Source: Amycolatopsis cihanbeyliensis (GTDB taxonomy: Bacteria > Actinomycetota > Actinomycetes > Mycobacteriales > Pseudonocardiaceae). From it: DNA of 64,000 nt. Where the stretch lies: contig NZ_VFML01000001.1 of assembly GCF_006715045.1 (NCBI RefSeq), positions 372,001-436,000 on the forward strand, read 5' to 3'. Below the pieces are notes generated by a model. That model was not told the origin of the DNA. It saw only the letters and a list, made by a program, of their open reading frames with translations, and did not search any database. Both the position numbers and the translations under genes were made by a program. This document shows positions 62,099-64,000 of the stretch, in pieces. The first letter of the stretch is position 1, and every line of letters begins with the position of its first letter.

Positions 62099-62950
62099 AT
62101 GAACGGCTTTCTCACCCTCACCGTCAACGGCCTCTCCACCGGCGCCGTGTACGCCGCGCTGGGCCTGTCCATCGTGATCATCTACCGGGCCACCCGGGTG
62201 ATCAACTTCGCGCAGCCCGCGCTGGCCCTGATCTCCGCCTACCTCGCGTACTCGGTGAACAAGGCCACCGGAAGCTACTGGCTGGGCTTCGCGGTGGCCC
62301 TGCTCGCCGGCGCCGTACTCGGCGCGCTCACCGAACGGGCGCTGATCCGGCCGGTGCGCGACCGCACCCCACTCAGCGCGGTGATCGTCACCCTGGGGCT
62401 GCTGATGGTGTTGCAGGCCGTGGCCGGCATGTTCTGGACCAACGAACCGCGGTCCTTCCCCTACGCCTTCGACTTCCGTGGCCAGTTCTCCGCGTTCAGC
62501 CTCTTCACCGTGCTGGTCGTGCTGGGCACCGCGGCCGGGATCGGGGCGCTGTTCCGGTACACCTCGCTCGGCTTGCGGCTGCGCGCGGCCGCGTTCCGGC
62601 CGGAGGTGGCGAGCATGCTCGGGGTGCGGGTCGGCCTGATGCTCACCCTGGGCTGGGCGCTCGCGGCCGCCGTGGGCGCGCTGGCCGGAGTCCTGGCCAC
62701 ACCGCCCTTCCTGTTCCCGACCGTGCTGGACGGCGTGTTCGTCTACGCGCTCACCGCGGCCGTAATCGGCGGCCTGGACAACCCACTCGGCACCGTGACC
62801 GGCGGGTTCGCCGTCGGCATCGGACTGTCCTATGTGTCCGGATACCTCGGTCCGGAACTGGTCACCATGGCGGCGCTGGTCATTCTCGTGCTGGTGCTCG
62901 CGTTCCGCCCGAACGGCCTGTTCGGCCACGCCGTGGCGAGGAGGGTCTGA
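62099..62950 (+). CDS. livH: Branched-chain-type ABC transporter permease LivH
   Basis: 283 residues. About eight hydrophobic segments; NGLSTGAVYAALGLSIVIIY is the LivH N-terminal signature and GGLDNPLGTVTGGFAVG the conserved cytosolic loop that contacts the ATPase. Starts 18 bp after livF. Confidence 0.93.
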   Translation: MNGFLTLTVNGLSTGAVYAALGLSIVIIYRATRVINFAQPALALISAYLAYSVNKATGSYWLGFAVALLAGAVLGALTERALIRPVRDRTPLSAVIVTLGLLMVLQAVAGMFWTNEPRSFPYAFDFRGQFSAFSLFTVLVVLGTAAGIGALFRYTSLGLRLRAAAFRPEVASMLGVRVGLMLTLGWALAAAVGALAGVLATPPFLFPTVLDGVFVYALTAAVIGGLDNPLGTVTGGFAVGIGLSYVSGYLGPELVTMAALVILVLVLAFRPNGLFGHAVARRV

Positions 62951-62952
62951 CC

Positions 62953-63757
62953 ATGCGCCCACTACCGCCGCTACTGCGGCACGGCCTGCCTGCGCTGGCG
63001 GCCCTGCTCGCGATCGTCGCGCTCACGAGCGTGGTGGACCCCTTCACCAACCTGCGCATCGCGAGCGTGGGCTACTACCTCGTCGCGGTGGCCGGGCTGA
63101 CCCTGCTGACCGGGCTCAACGGCCAGGTCTCCCTCGGCCACGGCGCCTTCATGTTCATCGGCGCCTACACCATGGCGCTGCTGGTGATCCACGCTCCGGG
63201 GTGGCCGTTCTGGCTGGACCTGCTGCTCGCCGCGGCGGCCAGCGGGGTGGCCGGCGCGCTGGCCGGAGCCACGGCCGCCCGGCTGCACGGCCCGTACCTC
63301 GCCGGGGCCACACTCGCGCTGGCCGTCGGGCTACCCGCGCTCACCCAGCGATTCCCGGAACTGCTCGGCGGCAGCAACGGCCTCGCCTTCCGGGTGAACA
63401 GCATGCCCGCGGGCCTGGCCGGTGCGGTGCCCACCACCCGGTGGCAGGCCTGGGTGGTGTGGGCGAGCGTGCTGCTGGCACTGGTGTTGCTGGCCAACCT
63501 GACCCGCGGGCGGTTCGGCCGGACTCTGCGGGCCGTACGGGACAGCGAGGTCTCGGCCGAGCTGGCCGGGATCCACATCGGCCGGACGAAGGTGCTCGCC
63601 TTCCTGATCAGCGCGGTATGCGGCGGGCTCGCCGGCGGCCTGCAGGCGTTCCTGCTCGGCACCGCCGCACCCGGCTCGTTCACCCTGGTACTTTCCCTCA
63701 GCCTGCTGGCCGCGGTGGTGCTGGGTGGCATCGGCAGCATGTGGGGCGCGCTCTGTG
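62953..63757 (+). pseudogene. livM: Permease LivM, 3'-truncated at an out-of-frame junction
   Basis: Begins 2 bp after livH. LivM sequence (NLRIASVGYYLVAVAGLTLL, GQVSLGHGAFMFIGAY, GRFGRTLRAVRDSEVSAELA) continues normally to VVLGGIGSMWGALC near 63755, the conserved EAA-like loop. It then breaks abruptly: the next bases encode, in another frame, the end of a substrate-binding protein. The last helices of LivM are missing. The open frame would run on with a nonsense tail. Confidence 0.75.
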
Positions 63758-64000
63758 GTGTACGGCATGGTGCAGGCCTACACCTTCGCCCAGGCGCTCG
63801 AGGCCGCGGGCCGGAACCTCACCCGCGAGAAGCTGGTCGACGCGATGGAGTCCGGCGCGTTGGAAGGCCCTGGGCTCACCCCGTTCGCCTTCTCCGCGGA
63901 GTCGCACTCCGGGTACACCGGGGCCTACGTGTTCGAGGTCAACCCGGACACCTCGACCACCATCGTGCAGCAGCCGGTGGTGACCGACCGGGGCGATGGC
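63758..64000 (+). pseudogene. 3' part of a Liv-type substrate-binding protein gene
   Basis: Frame from 63758: VYGMVQAYTFAQALEAAGRN, LTREKLVDAMESGALEGPGL, TPFAFSAESHSGYTGAYVFE. This is the C-terminal end of periplasmic-binding-protein type 6 (LivK-like) proteins. The first about 300 residues and the start are missing. It continues past the window edge, so the stop is not seen. Confidence 0.75.

Overview
The window is chromosomal DNA from a high-GC actinomycete, most likely a filamentous one in or near the Pseudonocardiaceae (inference). Support: strong G/C bias at third codon positions, many GTG starts and overlapping ATGA junctions, an RbpA gene behind a SigR-type promoter, separate Lnt and polyprenol-phosphate-mannose synthase genes, a polyester cutinase of the Thermobifida/Saccharomonospora type, and many TetR/MarR/PadR/HxlR regulators divergent from small enzymes. 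No rRNA, tRNA or CRISPR array was seen.

Layout. 0-36 kb is an accessory, regulator-dense region. It holds small regulator/enzyme or regulator/efflux modules: MFS/TetR, MarR/NmrA reductase, an ArsR-SRPBCC fusion, FAD oxygenases, a metallo-hydrolase/TetR pair, TetR/GH1 and PadR/hydrolase/integrase. Inverted-repeat operators can be read directly between many pairs. Three separate DGPF-protein plus ECF42-type sigma factor pairs lie within 25 kb. The region also contains decayed genes: an IS110 remnant, a truncated and frameshifted TetR gene beside a dihydrofolate-reductase-domain remnant, LysE, VOC, Nramp, TetR and MFS pseudogenes.

36.8-44.6 kb is a urease locus in the order broken urea transporter, ureA, CbiX-like gene, ureB, ureC, ureF, ureG, ureD, NiCoT nickel permease. 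There is no ureE. In its place an ORF for a sirohydrochlorin-chelatase-like protein with a nine-histidine tail sits between ureA and ureB. I propose it as a nickel-handling protein of the urease pathway; this is the most interesting candidate here.

44.7-54.3 kb is mostly housekeeping: a stand-alone ClpP, a small secreted protein, a zinc-finger protein, a GDPD phosphodiesterase, a UMF1-type MFS transporter, rbpA, and the amidohydrolase-lnt-ppm1 operon (lipoprotein acylation and polyprenol-phosphate-mannose synthesis). rbpA and ppm1 converge on a perfect 56-bp palindrome.

54.4-64 kb is catabolic or transport in flavour: a lysine 2,3-aminomutase-type radical SAM enzyme, a TetR/acyl-CoA-synthetase/LuxR-ATPase set, a secreted PET-hydrolase-like cutinase, and a branched-chain-type ABC transporter (livG, livF, livH, livM). 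The livM gene is fused out of frame to the 3' end of a substrate-binding-protein gene at the right edge.
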